DNA of 64,000 nt from Amycolatopsis umgeniensis (GCF_014205155.1 NZ_JACHMX010000001.1:2356001-2420000), one strand, 5' to 3'. Positions 8,781 through 17,658 are shown, numbered from the stretch's first letter. Notes: generated by a model from the letters alone, not told the origin. Numbers and translations are program-made.

Positions 8781-9710
8781 CTAACGCCGGGGTTCCGCGC
8801 CTTCGCGCAGCCAGCCGGGAACGTGCTCGTCCTCACGCGGGTACATCCGCAGTTCCTCCTGGAAGAACCGCTCGCCGGGGCGGTGGTCCCAATCCGGTTC
8901 GTCGTACCAGCCGTACTCGGCGCTGAACTTGCCGTTGACCACGAGCTGGAACTTGACGGAGGTCCAGGTGCCCTCCCCCGGCTTGTACATCTCACCGCGC
9001 AGACCGACGAAGAACTCGACGGCCCCCGGGGGCTCCCATTCGATCGCCTGTCCGAAGACGGTCAGCACCTGCGCGCGGACCTCCACATAGCCGCCGACCG
9101 AACGGAAATCGACGAAGACCTGCTGCCAGTCGACCGGCGCGCGCTGGATCAGATGGTCGCGGAACGCCGTGACCACCTCGCCGACCAGTGCCTGGTTCAA
9201 GGGGATCAGTTCGGTGATGTCCTTTTCCGGCGGGGCCGGGCGGTCCTTCCATTCGGGAAGCTTGTCGAGCAGCCACTCCGGGGTGTGTTCGAGTTCCCTC
9301 GCGAACAGCTTGAGATCCTCCGCGTAGTTCGAATCCTCGATGGCCGGATCCCAATGCGGTTCGTAATCACGGTTGTAGCTGCGGAAGAACGAGCCCGAGG
9401 ATTCGAGGGTGAACCGCGCGGAGAACCAGGCTCCGCGTTCCGGCTCACGCCGGTACAGCGCGACCCGCAACCGGGCCAGCGGCCGGTTGAGTTCCACCGG
9501 CGGGGCGATCTCGACCGTCGAACCGTCGTCGCGAAGGACTGTCAGCGCCAGATCCTGCACCGGAACGGTCATCCGGCTGATCAGGTCGATACGGCGCCAG
9601 CCCTGCTCACCGACGAGGTCGACGAGCGCGTTCCCCACCTGCTGTTCCAGCTCGGCAGGGTCGTCGTCAGGCCCGGAAGCTCGCGGGCCAGAGTTCGACG
9701 TTGTGGTCAT
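8781..9710 (-). CDS. Tandem YezG-like immunity protein
   Basis: 309-aa soluble protein made of two similar halves (about 20-150 and 170-309). Each ends in the pattern of the YezG/DUF600 superfamily: FTLESSGSFFRSYNRDYEPHWD in the first, FQLVVNGKFSAEYGWYDEPDWD in the second, followed by a helix with WLLDK or WLRE. YezG of Bacillus is the immunity partner of a type VII-secreted LXG toxin. The gene overlaps the 3' end of the large toxin gene by 44 nt and is its last cotranscribed neighbour, the expected place for a cognate immunity gene. The family call is by pattern, not search. Confidence 0.75.
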   Translation of the reverse strand: MTTTSNSGPRASGPDDDPAELEQQVGNALVDLVGEQGWRRIDLISRMTVPVQDLALTVLRDDGSTVEIAPPVELNRPLARLRVALYRREPERGAWFSARFTLESSGSFFRSYNRDYEPHWDPAIEDSNYAEDLKLFARELEHTPEWLLDKLPEWKDRPAPPEKDITELIPLNQALVGEVVTAFRDHLIQRAPVDWQQVFVDFRSVGGYVEVRAQVLTVFGQAIEWEPPGAVEFFVGLRGEMYKPGEGTWTSVKFQLVVNGKFSAEYGWYDEPDWDHRPGERFFQEELRMYPREDEHVPGWLREGAEPRR

Positions 9711-12700
9711 TGGGGAAACTCCTCACGTGGATGGTCGTCCTGCCGTTTTCGTCGACTTCTCGCCACCGGACGTGGCGTGAGTGGGCGTCGTCCACCCCGC
9801 GATCACGAACCTCGAAGACATCTTCCCAAACGACATTGCCCGCGGCGTCCTGGCTGCGCTCGAGCGCGTAGAAAGTGTCGTCCTTCGGGGTGAGCGGGGT
9901 GTCCTTGTTGCCCTGGTTCTGACGGCGCCCTTCGGTGCCCTGGTTGATCGACTCACCGCCGCCGCCCCTGGCGGTACCGCGGTGATGACCGCCGTCGTCG
10001 ATGTTCTTGCCGATCTTGCCGTCGGCATCCACCTCAGGACCGCCCCGTGCGCCGACCTGGCTCTGCGCCTTGCCATCGCGCCGCAACTGGGAGGCTCCGT
10101 TCGGATCCGGCACGCCCGAGGTCGCCACGGTGTTGCCCCGTGCGTCGGTGCGGTGGAAGGCGGTCCCGTTGTCCACGCTGATCACCGCCGACCTCGGCGG
10201 CTGGTTCAGATCCGCGTCGAACGGCTTCCCGGTGTGCAGATGGGTGACCGCTCCGGTGGGGCCGGTCTGGAAAGTGCCGTAGGGCTCGCCCTTGTGGTCG
10301 ATCAGGGTGAATCGGGTGTTCGGCGGCAGATCGGCCCGGTTCGCGAACGGCTTGCCCTGCTTGCCGCTGAAGTCCTTCGTCACCCGCTCGTGCTGCTGAG
10401 GAGTCCAGTCGTCGGTCTTCCCGTGGGGGAAGGTCTCGTCTTTCGCGTTGTAGGTGACCTCGTTGTCGGGCTTCGGCCACGTTTGTTCGGGGTTCTTCGC
10501 CCTCTTGGTTCCGTAGAAACCGTCTTGGGTGACGTCCGCGCGTGCCTTGGTCCCGTGTTTGATTTCGGGGTTCGTCCGCCCGCGCTGGCCGGTCTCCGCC
10601 TCGACGCGGGTGATCTTCCCGTTCTCGTCGGTGTAGTGGGTCGCGCGGGGTTGCCCGTATTCGTCGGTCACCGTATGCGCCCGTTTGGGCGTCAGAGTCG
10701 GGTTTCCGTCGGCATCCAGCTTGGGGTTCCCGTGCGCGTCCGTGTGCTTCCGGTTGAACGCCTCGGACTGACCGACCTCGCGGTCGTGGTGCACGGGCGG
10801 CCCCTCCGTGCGGGGCCGTTCGTACTTCACGCCGGGCTCGGGGATCCCGTCGGCGTCGACGCGGTACTCCTGGTGCATCGGCCCGCGATCGATCCGGTAG
10901 TTGGCGTCGCCGAGGCGGTCCGCCAGTTCCGGGTTCGGCCGACCGGGATGCTGGTCGGTGTCGATCCACTTGACCTTGCCCGTTTCGTCGGTCTGGAAGG
11001 TCCCGCGAGGATTGCCTTCGGCGTCGACCACGTGGTAGCGGGTGTCCGGCTTCAGATCAGTGCGGCGACTGAACTGTTCGTCCACTTTGGGCGCCGGGAT
11101 GTCCTCGTTCGGTACTCGCACGGTCTTCGACGGAGGGTCCGGTGTCGTGACATCCGCGTTCCGGGTCACGAACTGCTTGCCGTGAACGGTATCGACCCGC
11201 TTCGCCGTCGTGGTGGTCGCGGTCGTGCCGTCGGCTTTGGTCGCGAACGAGTCCACCCGGTGGCCGACCTGGACGCGGTAGTCGGCGTTGCGGGCGGGCC
11301 AGGCGACTTCCGGGTTGATGTGGTGCCGGTTGTTCGGCGCCACGGCTTCGACATGGGTCACCACACCTTTGTCATTGGTGTAGGCGTGGCTGCGCACGGT
11401 GCCGTCGGGACCGGATACGTCGTACCGGGTGCGAGGGTTCAGCTTCTCGTCCGAGGCGAAGAACGAATCGTTCTCGCCAAGACGCTTCGGCTCCACGTGA
11501 TCGAACTCGGGTTCGTGCCAACGCGTCTGGATCTGCGGGTCCAGATCGGGGTCGGGTGCGCGGTGCGGGTTCAGCGGATCCTGGTCCGGGACACCCGTTT
11601 CCTCACGGGGCGGAGGCGAATCCCCGCCGTCGTGGTGGTGGTCTCCCCCTGGCGGCGACGATTCCTGCGGGTTGATGGCGGACTCGATGTCCCGTGGCGG
11701 AGGAACGTCCGGATCCGGCGTGCGAGGCGGGTCCGGATGGTTCGGGTGGACGCCGCCCCGCGTCGGGAGTTCCGGCCGCCGCTGGAGCTGATCGAAAATC
11801 GATTCGCCCAACGGGAACCTGGAGCCGGGCCTGCGCGGTACCGGCTCTCCCACCGGATCCCAGCGGTTCGCGGTGCGCGGTCCGCCGGCGGACGGCGGTT
11901 CGGCTGCTCCGCCCGCCGGCCGCGGCGTGGGATCCGGTTTCGGGTCGCGAGGTCCGATGGGCGTCGGGTCCGGCGGTTCGGGCGCGGGCGGCGCGTCCGG
12001 GGGCTCGCCGTGGCGCGGTTTGCCCGCGTCGAGGTCCACGTCGACGAAGGTGGTGTCGCCTCTCGGCGGGAGGCCGGGGTCGCCCTCCGGCAAGGAGTCC
12101 GGAGTGGACTTCTTCTCCGGCGTCTTCTCCTTGTCCTTCGGCGTCGGTTCCTTGGTGGGGTGCGGCGTCGGCGGATCACTGCTGGGAATCATGTGGTGCC
12201 CCAGCGCCATGTCCTCACCGACGTGCACCAGCCCGAGGACGCGAGCCGTCGTGTAGATCGCCTTCTGCGTGGGCGTCTTCGGCTGGACAGGGGCGGCGGT
12301 CGCCCATTCCTGCTGTGCCTTCCGGACGGCCTCGGCGTCGCGGGGCGGCATCGACTCGCGGGTGTCGGCCGGGTCGACCCGGTCGGACATCCGGACTTCG
12401 CCGGTCTCGGGGTTGATGGTGGCCTTCAGTTCGTCCGCGTCCTTCGCCCGATGGCCCGCAGCTTCGGGGTTTCCTTCCGAAGTGTTGGTCCGCTCGCGAT
12501 GAGCGGGCGCCTCGGAGGCGGCTTCGGAGGGGTTCTCGGAACGGGCCGCCGGTGGGGCCTCGTGTTCCCGTGCCGGGGCGGCGGGAGGTTCCTCGTGCGC
12601 TTTGGGAGGAGGAGAACCCTGCTCCATGGCTTCGCCGACGGAACCGGGCCGCGTCGCGGGTTCGGGTCGAGTGGCGGGCTCCGGGCGCGTCGCGGGATCG

Positions 12701-14073
12701 GGGCGGGTCGAGGGCTCCGGCCGAGTCGAGGGCTCCGGCCGGGTCGCGGGATCGGGGCGGGTCGCAGGCTCCGGCCGGGTCGCGGGATCGGGAGTCCGCT
12801 CTTCCGGTGTCCTGGCGGGGCGTCGCTCCTCGGGAACGTGGTCCGGGGTCCGGTCGCCAGGCGGCCGGTTCGGCGGCCGCTCGGGCGGTGGGCCGTCCGG
12901 TGTCCGGGTTCCCGGCGGAGTCGTCGGCGGCGTGTCGTCCGGCGTGCGCGGGGTGTGCGGTGGAGTGGGGTTGTCGAGGGCGGGTGTGTGGCCGAGCCCC
13001 ACCTTCGAGAGCAGCGAGTCGACGCCCGGGATCCGGCGGGCGGCCTTCGCCGCCAGTTCGGTGCCGGTGGGGATCTTCGTGATCGCCGTCCCCGCCTTTT
13101 CGGCGACGCGGCCCACGGCGGCGACAGCGCTGACCTTGCTCCCGGCCGCCGCCGCGCCGGCACCGCGGAGCCCCGCGCCCGCGCCCTTCGTGCCGAGCAC
13201 GGCGCTGGCGATGTTGAACGTGGTCTTACCCGCCGCACGGGACGGGTCCTCGCTCCAGGTGTCCCACGCGACCATCACCTTGCCGGCTTCCTTCAGCGTG
13301 TCGCCCATGGCGCCGCGTTCGAAACCGGGGAGGCCGACGGTCTGGTCGAGGTGCGCCAGGGACGGGGACGTGTAGGTCGCCACGGCCAAGCCGAACTTGC
13401 CGAGGCCCTTCCACGCTTCGCCGAAGGTCGACCAGGAGAAGTGCCCGTCGCCGTAGCCCGCCAGGGCGGCGAAGCCCACGAACATCTCGACGGCGCCTTC
13501 GCCGATGCCGACGAAGAATGCGCCGACGTTCCCCCAGAAACCCTTCGGCTTTTTCGGCTTCTTGGTCTCTTCGCCCGGCGGTTTGCCGACCTTGGTGGCG
13601 AAATCGTTCATCAGGGTCGCGATCTGCTGGGCGACCTTGATGGCGAACACCGTCTGCGCCGCCCAGCCGGTGCACCGGCCGAAGAGCTCGTTGTTGTCGG
13701 AGATGTGCTTCCGGATGGCGTGCTTCGCCGAGACGATGAGGTTTCCGTACTCGCGGCAGGCCGCGGACAGACCGTCCATCACGCCCGCCATCTCCTTGAT
13801 CCCCGTTTCGCCGGGCGAACCGTTGTTCAAGGAATGAATGGCGTAGTAGAACTCGAACCCGGCGGCGTCCCGCCAGAACCTGCGCACTTCCGCGGCGGCG
13901 CTGTCGGAAAGCTCGAGGGCGCCGCGCAGCGCTTTCGCGGAGTCGGTCCACGCCGTCGCCAGTTCCCCAGCGGCGGTTTCGCTGTCCGACGGCCAGATGG
14001 CTTCCTTGGCCTGGCCGCCGTTGCGGACCACCCAGTTCCAGAGGTCCCCGTCCGGCTCGACGATGTCGGTCAT
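9667..14073 (-). CDS. Polymorphic toxin, ESX-type N terminus and nuclease-like C terminus
   Basis: 1468 aa. Residues 1-160 are helical and WXG-like (LWNWVVRNGG, VRRFWRDAAGFEF). Hydrophobic/Gly-Ala segments follow (about 175-370), then a long Pro-rich low-complexity region (about 385-850) with TRPEPA/TRPDPA repeats. Between about 870 and 1330 are four repeats near 120 residues each with the core D..G.P.GTFQTD..GKV and a later NPE. The C terminus (about 1330-1468) resembles DNA/RNA non-specific endonucleases (NIDDGGHHRGTARGG, INQG, YALERSQ). The ATG at 14073 follows the 100-aa partner gene; the longer frame is out of register with it. Likely secreted by the neighbouring ESX system and neutralised by the overlapping immunity gene (inference). 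Confidence 0.85.
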   Translation of the reverse strand: MTDIVEPDGDLWNWVVRNGGQAKEAIWPSDSETAAGELATAWTDSAKALRGALELSDSAAAEVRRFWRDAAGFEFYYAIHSLNNGSPGETGIKEMAGVMDGLSAACREYGNLIVSAKHAIRKHISDNNELFGRCTGWAAQTVFAIKVAQQIATLMNDFATKVGKPPGEETKKPKKPKGFWGNVGAFFVGIGEGAVEMFVGFAALAGYGDGHFSWSTFGEAWKGLGKFGLAVATYTSPSLAHLDQTVGLPGFERGAMGDTLKEAGKVMVAWDTWSEDPSRAAGKTTFNIASAVLGTKGAGAGLRGAGAAAAGSKVSAVAAVGRVAEKAGTAITKIPTGTELAAKAARRIPGVDSLLSKVGLGHTPALDNPTPPHTPRTPDDTPPTTPPGTRTPDGPPPERPPNRPPGDRTPDHVPEERRPARTPEERTPDPATRPEPATRPDPATRPEPSTRPEPSTRPDPATRPEPATRPEPATRPGSVGEAMEQGSPPPKAHEEPPAAPAREHEAPPAARSENPSEAASEAPAHRERTNTSEGNPEAAGHRAKDADELKATINPETGEVRMSDRVDPADTRESMPPRDAEAVRKAQQEWATAAPVQPKTPTQKAIYTTARVLGLVHVGEDMALGHHMIPSSDPPTPHPTKEPTPKDKEKTPEKKSTPDSLPEGDPGLPPRGDTTFVDVDLDAGKPRHGEPPDAPPAPEPPDPTPIGPRDPKPDPTPRPAGGAAEPPSAGGPRTANRWDPVGEPVPRRPGSRFPLGESIFDQLQRRPELPTRGGVHPNHPDPPRTPDPDVPPPRDIESAINPQESSPPGGDHHHDGGDSPPPREETGVPDQDPLNPHRAPDPDLDPQIQTRWHEPEFDHVEPKRLGENDSFFASDEKLNPRTRYDVSGPDGTVRSHAYTNDKGVVTHVEAVAPNNRHHINPEVAWPARNADYRVQVGHRVDSFATKADGTTATTTTAKRVDTVHGKQFVTRNADVTTPDPPSKTVRVPNEDIPAPKVDEQFSRRTDLKPDTRYHVVDAEGNPRGTFQTDETGKVKWIDTDQHPGRPNPELADRLGDANYRIDRGPMHQEYRVDADGIPEPGVKYERPRTEGPPVHHDREVGQSEAFNRKHTDAHGNPKLDADGNPTLTPKRAHTVTDEYGQPRATHYTDENGKITRVEAETGQRGRTNPEIKHGTKARADVTQDGFYGTKRAKNPEQTWPKPDNEVTYNAKDETFPHGKTDDWTPQQHERVTKDFSGKQGKPFANRADLPPNTRFTLIDHKGEPYGTFQTGPTGAVTHLHTGKPFDADLNQPPRSAVISVDNGTAFHRTDARGNTVATSGVPDPNGASQLRRDGKAQSQVGARGGPEVDADGKIGKNIDDGGHHRGTARGGGGESINQGTEGRRQNQGNKDTPLTPKDDTFYALERSQDAAGNVVWEDVFEVRDRGVDDAHSRHVRWREVDENGRTTIHVRSFPNDHNVELWPASFRA
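12640..12795. repeat. 18-bp coding tandem repeat in the toxin gene
   Basis: About eight degenerate copies of an 18-bp unit encode the hexapeptide series TRPEPA/TRPDPA/TRPEPS in the Pro-rich spacer of the toxin. The units stay in frame, so copy number can change without breaking the gene. Confidence 0.75.
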
Positions 14074-14086
14074 GGCCGCGGTGGTT

Positions 14087-14389
14087 TCACCGGTCGTACT
14101 GGCCGGCGGCGGCGCGGTCGGTGGCCTCGTAGGCCTGCACCGCCTGGCCGCCGTTGTCCGCCAATTGCCGGTAGATCCCGGGAATCTGGTCCATGGCGCC
14201 TGCCACCGCTGTCCTCGGTGCCGAGTAGAGGGCGGTGAAAGCACGTCCCAGCGGGCCGCCGCCGATCTGCCCCGGGGCGTCGATCTTGCCGCGCTGGGCC
14301 AGCCAAGCCGGTTCGAGGTCGTCCCCGGCGGCGCGCAACCTGTTCAGCTGTCCCGTCGTCTCGCCGGGGGACATGTCGATGCCGCTCAC
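14087..14389 (-). CDS. Small ESX-type partner of the toxin
   Basis: 100-aa helical protein encoded 13 nt upstream of the toxin gene. It has no WXG centre but carries the type VII export motif YxxxD as YEATD at residues 87-91, close to its C terminus, as expected for the partner that supplies the secretion signal. The GTG at 14389 has AGGAGG upstream and overlaps the stop of the YbaB-like gene by 4 nt (GTGA). An ATG five codons further in is an alternative. Likely forms a heterodimer with the toxin N terminus (inference). Confidence 0.7.
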   Translation of the reverse strand: MSGIDMSPGETTGQLNRLRAAGDDLEPAWLAQRGKIDAPGQIGGGPLGRAFTALYSAPRTAVAGAMDQIPGIYRQLADNGGQAVQAYEATDRAAAGQYDR

Positions 14390-14751
14390 CGGCGCCTCCT
14401 GTCCAGTTCGTGCAGCAGCGGGTCGAACCGCAGATCCGTCGTCTCGGGGGTGGCGTCGGCGGGCAGGAAACCCGCGACGATCTCCATGACCTCTTCTTGG
14501 GAGCGTTCGACGGCCCGGTGGAACGTCCGGGTGATGTCCCGTGCCAGCGCGGCCGAATCCGGCGCGCGGTAGATCCGCGGGTCCAGCCACAGCTCGATGA
14601 GTTCCCCCGCTCCGCCGACGGTCACGCCGATCAGGCCGTCGTCGGATTCGGCGGTGGCCCGGATCCGGGCCATCCGCCCTTGGGTGGAACGGATGTCCTC
14701 GGCCAGCCGCCCGTATTCGGCCCGCATGTCCAGCTGGAACGGCGAATCCAT
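14386..14751 (-). CDS. YbaB/EbfC-family-like protein
   Basis: 121-aa protein beginning MDSPFQLDMRAEYGRLAEDI, with the YbaB pattern of an N-terminal helix, a beta pair (LIGVTVGGAGELIELWLDPRIYR) and a C-terminal helix (LARDITRTFHRAVERSQEEV). YbaB proteins bind DNA as nucleoid-associated proteins, but diverged members are common at the head of actinobacterial ESX effector operons. First gene of the operon YbaB-like / partner / toxin / immunity; ATG at 14751 with GAGGTG upstream. Confidence 0.8.
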   Translation of the reverse strand: MDSPFQLDMRAEYGRLAEDIRSTQGRMARIRATAESDDGLIGVTVGGAGELIELWLDPRIYRAPDSAALARDITRTFHRAVERSQEEVMEIVAGFLPADATPETTDLRFDPLLHELDRRRR

Positions 14752-14867
14752 GGCACCTCCCCTGTCGCGTCCCCGCCAGCTTGTCGGCGCCAGGGGCTTC
14801 GCGGGGCCGCGTGACCGGTTGCTGTCACGGGGACCGATCGCGCTCCCGGGGCCACGACCATGTGACG

Positions 14868-15212
14868 ATGACCTTCGACGTGGTCGGCCTGTGCCGCCGG
14901 GAACCCGATGCCGAAACCCTGGTCTCGGCGATCCGGGCCGCGAGCCCGCTGTCCGAAGTGGACACGGACGAAGACCGTCTGCTGTTCCTGCTGCGGCATC
15001 CCGAGGGGCGGTTGCTGCTGGCCATCGAGAGCGCGCGACTGGTCCGGGCGCCGGGCGAAGTGCGGCGGCTGCTCGGCGTGGACGTGCCGCCACCGGTGTG
15101 GTGGGTGGAAGGCCGTGCCCCGGAAGGCGACTCCGAAGCCGAGACGGCGGCACGGCGGTTCACCGCCGCCCTGGTCGCCGCGACCGGAGGAGAGTCGTGG
15201 GCGAGCCGATGA
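14868..15212 (+). CDS. Small ESX-island protein of unknown function
   Basis: About 114 aa, starting MTFDVVGLCRREPDAETLV. No signal or membrane segment. It overlaps the next gene by 16 nt and shares an operon with the DUF6177-like protein and mycosin. A GTG two codons earlier is an alternative start; neither has a strong Shine-Dalgarno sequence. I do not recognise the family. Compact alpha/beta character and constant linkage suggest an accessory of the neighbouring secretion genes. Confidence 0.6.
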   Translation: MTFDVVGLCRREPDAETLVSAIRAASPLSEVDTDEDRLLFLLRHPEGRLLLAIESARLVRAPGEVRRLLGVDVPPPVWWVEGRAPEGDSEAETAARRFTAALVAATGGESWASR

Positions 15213-16171
15213 GCGGGCATCCCGGCGCCGACCGCGCCACCTCCGAAGCGCTCGTCGTCGAACAGTTCCGAGCGGTGGTTCCCGCCTCCACCTGGCTGAT
15301 CGACGCGGCGAGGAACGCCGTCGAAAGCGGACGGACAATGCAACTCGTCACCGGCACGCGAAGCGGGCTCACCTATCCGCTGGAATCGCTGCTCGCCGAC
15401 GCGCGCGCCGGCTGGGTCGTCCGTGAAGACTCCGGCGCGTATCGCGACGGTTTCCTCGGACTCGCACTGGACTGGGACGGAACCCGTTTCGTCCCGGAGG
15501 CGGGTGCGACGATCCCCACGCCGCGGGAGTACTCGCCGGGCAGCGGGGATCTCGAAGTCCGGATCACCACGTCGTATCCGGCGGGCGAACCGCTCCGGCT
15601 CGGCAGGAGCACCGAGATCGCGACGCGGGCACTCACCGGCGCCGGACCGGTCGGCTGGGGTGTCGCGGAACCGGTCACCGAACCGTGGTCGACCTCCGAC
15701 ATCGCCGCCCATTGCCGCCTCCGGGTGCCGAGACCGGTCTCTCTGGTCGTGGTCGGGGAAGGCGTGACGGGGCGGCTCCAGGTGTCGCAAGTGGACGACG
15801 ACGTCGTCGAGGAGCTCCGGCTCAGCGGTCCGGCGGCGGGATCGGTGGACACCCACCGCATCGAAGAGCTGGCCGCCGACTGCGCGGGCACCGTGACACG
15901 CCTGGTCGTCGCCGCGCATCCCGGACGGATCCACGGCGTGCGGACCCCGGTTCCCGCGCCACCCGCGCTGCCCTACGGAGTCCTTTTCGGACACGAGCTC
16001 GTCTCCGCCTTCGGCGTGGCACACGCGCGCCGGACTCCGGCCGCGCGGGTGAAACTCCTGGGCACGGGCCCGCGCAAGGCTGTCTGGTGCCGGTTCGACG
16101 GCGGCACTTCGGCACCGTTCGAGCAACTCACCGACATCCTCCACCACTACGGCAAACCCGTCGGGAGCTGA
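15197..16171 (+). CDS. DUF6177-like ESX-associated protein
   Basis: 324-aa soluble protein with segments typical of this uncharacterised family found beside actinobacterial ESX genes: SGRTMQLVTGTRSGLTYPLESLLAD near the N terminus and YGVLFGHELVSAFGVAHARR near the C terminus. The GTG at 15197 is chosen because GGAGG lies 6 nt upstream. It ends 4 nt before mycP. The family name is from memory and unverified; the role in secretion is unknown. Confidence 0.7.
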   Translation: MGEPMSGHPGADRATSEALVVEQFRAVVPASTWLIDAARNAVESGRTMQLVTGTRSGLTYPLESLLADARAGWVVREDSGAYRDGFLGLALDWDGTRFVPEAGATIPTPREYSPGSGDLEVRITTSYPAGEPLRLGRSTEIATRALTGAGPVGWGVAEPVTEPWSTSDIAAHCRLRVPRPVSLVVVGEGVTGRLQVSQVDDDVVEELRLSGPAAGSVDTHRIEELAADCAGTVTRLVVAAHPGRIHGVRTPVPAPPALPYGVLFGHELVSAFGVAHARRTPAARVKLLGTGPRKAVWCRFDGGTSAPFEQLTDILHHYGKPVGS

Positions 16172-16175
16172 ACCA

Positions 16176-17459
16176 GTGAAGCGAAACCAGGTGGCCGCGA
16201 TGGCCGCGGCGGTCGCCATGACGGCCCAGTTCTTCGGATTCACGCCCCCGGCACTGGCGGCTCCTCCGCCCGGCGCCTGTCACACCCCGGAACCGGCGCG
16301 ATCGGCCGTACCGGCGCAGCCCTGGGCGCAACAGGTCCTCGATCCGCGGCGGGCGTGGCCGCACAGCCGGGGCGGCGGGGTGCTCGTCGCAGTGGTCGAC
16401 TCGGGTGTCGACGCCGACCACCCGCAGCTGCGACAGCCGGGAAAAGTCCTTCCCGGCCGGGACTTCTATCTCGCCGGCAGCTATCCCGGCGCGTTCGACT
16501 GCGTGTCGCACGGAACCGGGGTGGCCGCCATCGTGGCCGCGGATCCGGCCTCCGGCATCGGTTTCCACGGAGTCGCCCCGGACGCGCGGATCCTGCCGGT
16601 GCGGATCAGCGATCGCGACGTCGGCGATCAGGGCGAGTCCTTGCGGATCGACCCTCAGGTCGTGGCCAACGGGATCCGGTACGCCGCGGACCAGGGCGCC
16701 AGGGTGCTGAACCTTTCGCTGGCCGGGCACGAGGACTTCGCGGTGATCCGCGACGCCGTCGCCTACGCGGTCGCGCGGGATGTCCTGGTGGTGGCCGCGG
16801 CGGGCAACGCGCAGCGGGACACGTCCACCGAACTGCCGTCCTATCCGGCTTCCTACCCCGGCGTGCTCGCGGTGGGGGCGGTGGACATCGACGGCGCGCG
16901 GATCCAGGGTTCCCAGATCGGCCGGTATGTCGACCTCGTCGCGCCGGGCGCCAAGGTGCTGACGGCGACGAGGGTGGCGGGCCACGCCTATGTCGACGGC
17001 ACGAGTTTCGCCGCTCCGTTCGTCACCGGGACAGCCGCGCTGGTGCGCTCCGCCTGGCCCGGTCTCTCTGCCGCCGAAGTCGCGCGGCGGTTGGTGGCGA
17101 CGGCGGCGCCGGCACGCGGCGGCCAGGGCAGTCCCGCCTACGGGGCGGGGCTGGTCGACCCGTACCGGGCGGTGACCGACGGCCTCGATCCGCAGAAACC
17201 CGCCGTCCTGCCCGCGTTCGTCCCGCCGCCGCCGGATCAGGCGCGGCTCGACCGGGAGGCAGGTGACGAGCGGACGGCGGAGATCGCGCAAGGGCTCACC
17301 GTCGCCGTGGTGACCGGAATCGTGCTGGCCGCGCTGATCGCGGTGATCGCGCCCCGAGGACGACGCCGCCGCTGGCGGCCCGCACGCGCGGCCGCCGTTC
17401 CGGATCAGCCTGCCGTCGTCGAACCACCGGAACAGGTCTTTTTGATCTCCGAGCCTTGA
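16176..17459 (+). CDS. mycP: Mycosin, ESX-associated subtilisin-like protease
   Basis: 427-aa S8 serine protease of type VII systems. Signal peptide 1-29 (ending PPALAAP); catalytic triad Asp75 (VVDSGVD), His112 (SHGTGVA) and Ser277 (DGTSFAAP); oxyanion Asn211 (AAAGN). A C-terminal transmembrane helix (about 370-392) and a basic tail (RGRRRRWRPAR) anchor it with the protease domain outside. Mycosins are membrane-bound and needed for stability of the ESX channel. Starts at the GTG at 16176, in operon with the two preceding genes. Confidence 0.96.
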   Translation: MKRNQVAAMAAAVAMTAQFFGFTPPALAAPPPGACHTPEPARSAVPAQPWAQQVLDPRRAWPHSRGGGVLVAVVDSGVDADHPQLRQPGKVLPGRDFYLAGSYPGAFDCVSHGTGVAAIVAADPASGIGFHGVAPDARILPVRISDRDVGDQGESLRIDPQVVANGIRYAADQGARVLNLSLAGHEDFAVIRDAVAYAVARDVLVVAAAGNAQRDTSTELPSYPASYPGVLAVGAVDIDGARIQGSQIGRYVDLVAPGAKVLTATRVAGHAYVDGTSFAAPFVTGTAALVRSAWPGLSAAEVARRLVATAAPARGGQGSPAYGAGLVDPYRAVTDGLDPQKPAVLPAFVPPPPDQARLDREAGDERTAEIAQGLTVAVVTGIVLAALIAVIAPRGRRRRWRPARAAAVPDQPAVVEPPEQVFLISEP

Positions 17460-17480
17460 GCGGGCGCGCCTGTCGGGAAG

Positions 17481-17535
17481 GTCCGTGAAGGCCTCCTTCC
17501 CTACCCTCAAGGTAGTGAAGGAGGCCTTCACGGAC
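17481..17535. repeat. Dispersed hairpin, family A copy 2
   Basis: 24-bp arms at 17481-17504 and 17512-17535 with a single mismatch and the 7-nt loop CCTCAAG. Same arm sequence as the copies at 3464 and 25744. It sits between the convergent ends of mycP and the WXG100 operon. The stretch after it (CAGCAGTCACAGCG) also resembles the flank of copy 1. Confidence 0.9.
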
Positions 17536-17599
17536 ACCCGGTGGCCCCAGGAGCACCAGCAGTCACAGCGGCCGCGCTTCGCAAGTACATGAAGGCCCC

Positions 17600-17650
17600 G
17601 CACACGAAAGAATCCCCGGAGCGCGAAGCTCCGGGGATTCTTCGGTGTGC
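17600..17650. terminator. Bidirectional terminator between mycP and the WXG100 genes
   Basis: 14-bp stem AGAATCCCCGGAGC / GCTCCGGGGATTCT (17609-17622 and 17628-17641) with loop GCGAA, extended by a GCACAC/GTGTGC pairing. It lies 9 nt from the stop of the minus-strand WXG100 gene and in the tail of mycP. Confidence 0.65.
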
Positions 17651-17658
17651 GGGTCCGG

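Noticed and set aside
12640..12795. Possible regulatory tandem array
   Set aside because: The 18-bp units stay in frame and encode the Pro-rich TRPEPA spacer of the toxin.
9781..14238. A 1485-codon open frame antisense to the toxin gene
   Set aside because: Produced by GC-rich third positions of the true gene; its translation is low-complexity Arg/Gly/Val with no family features.
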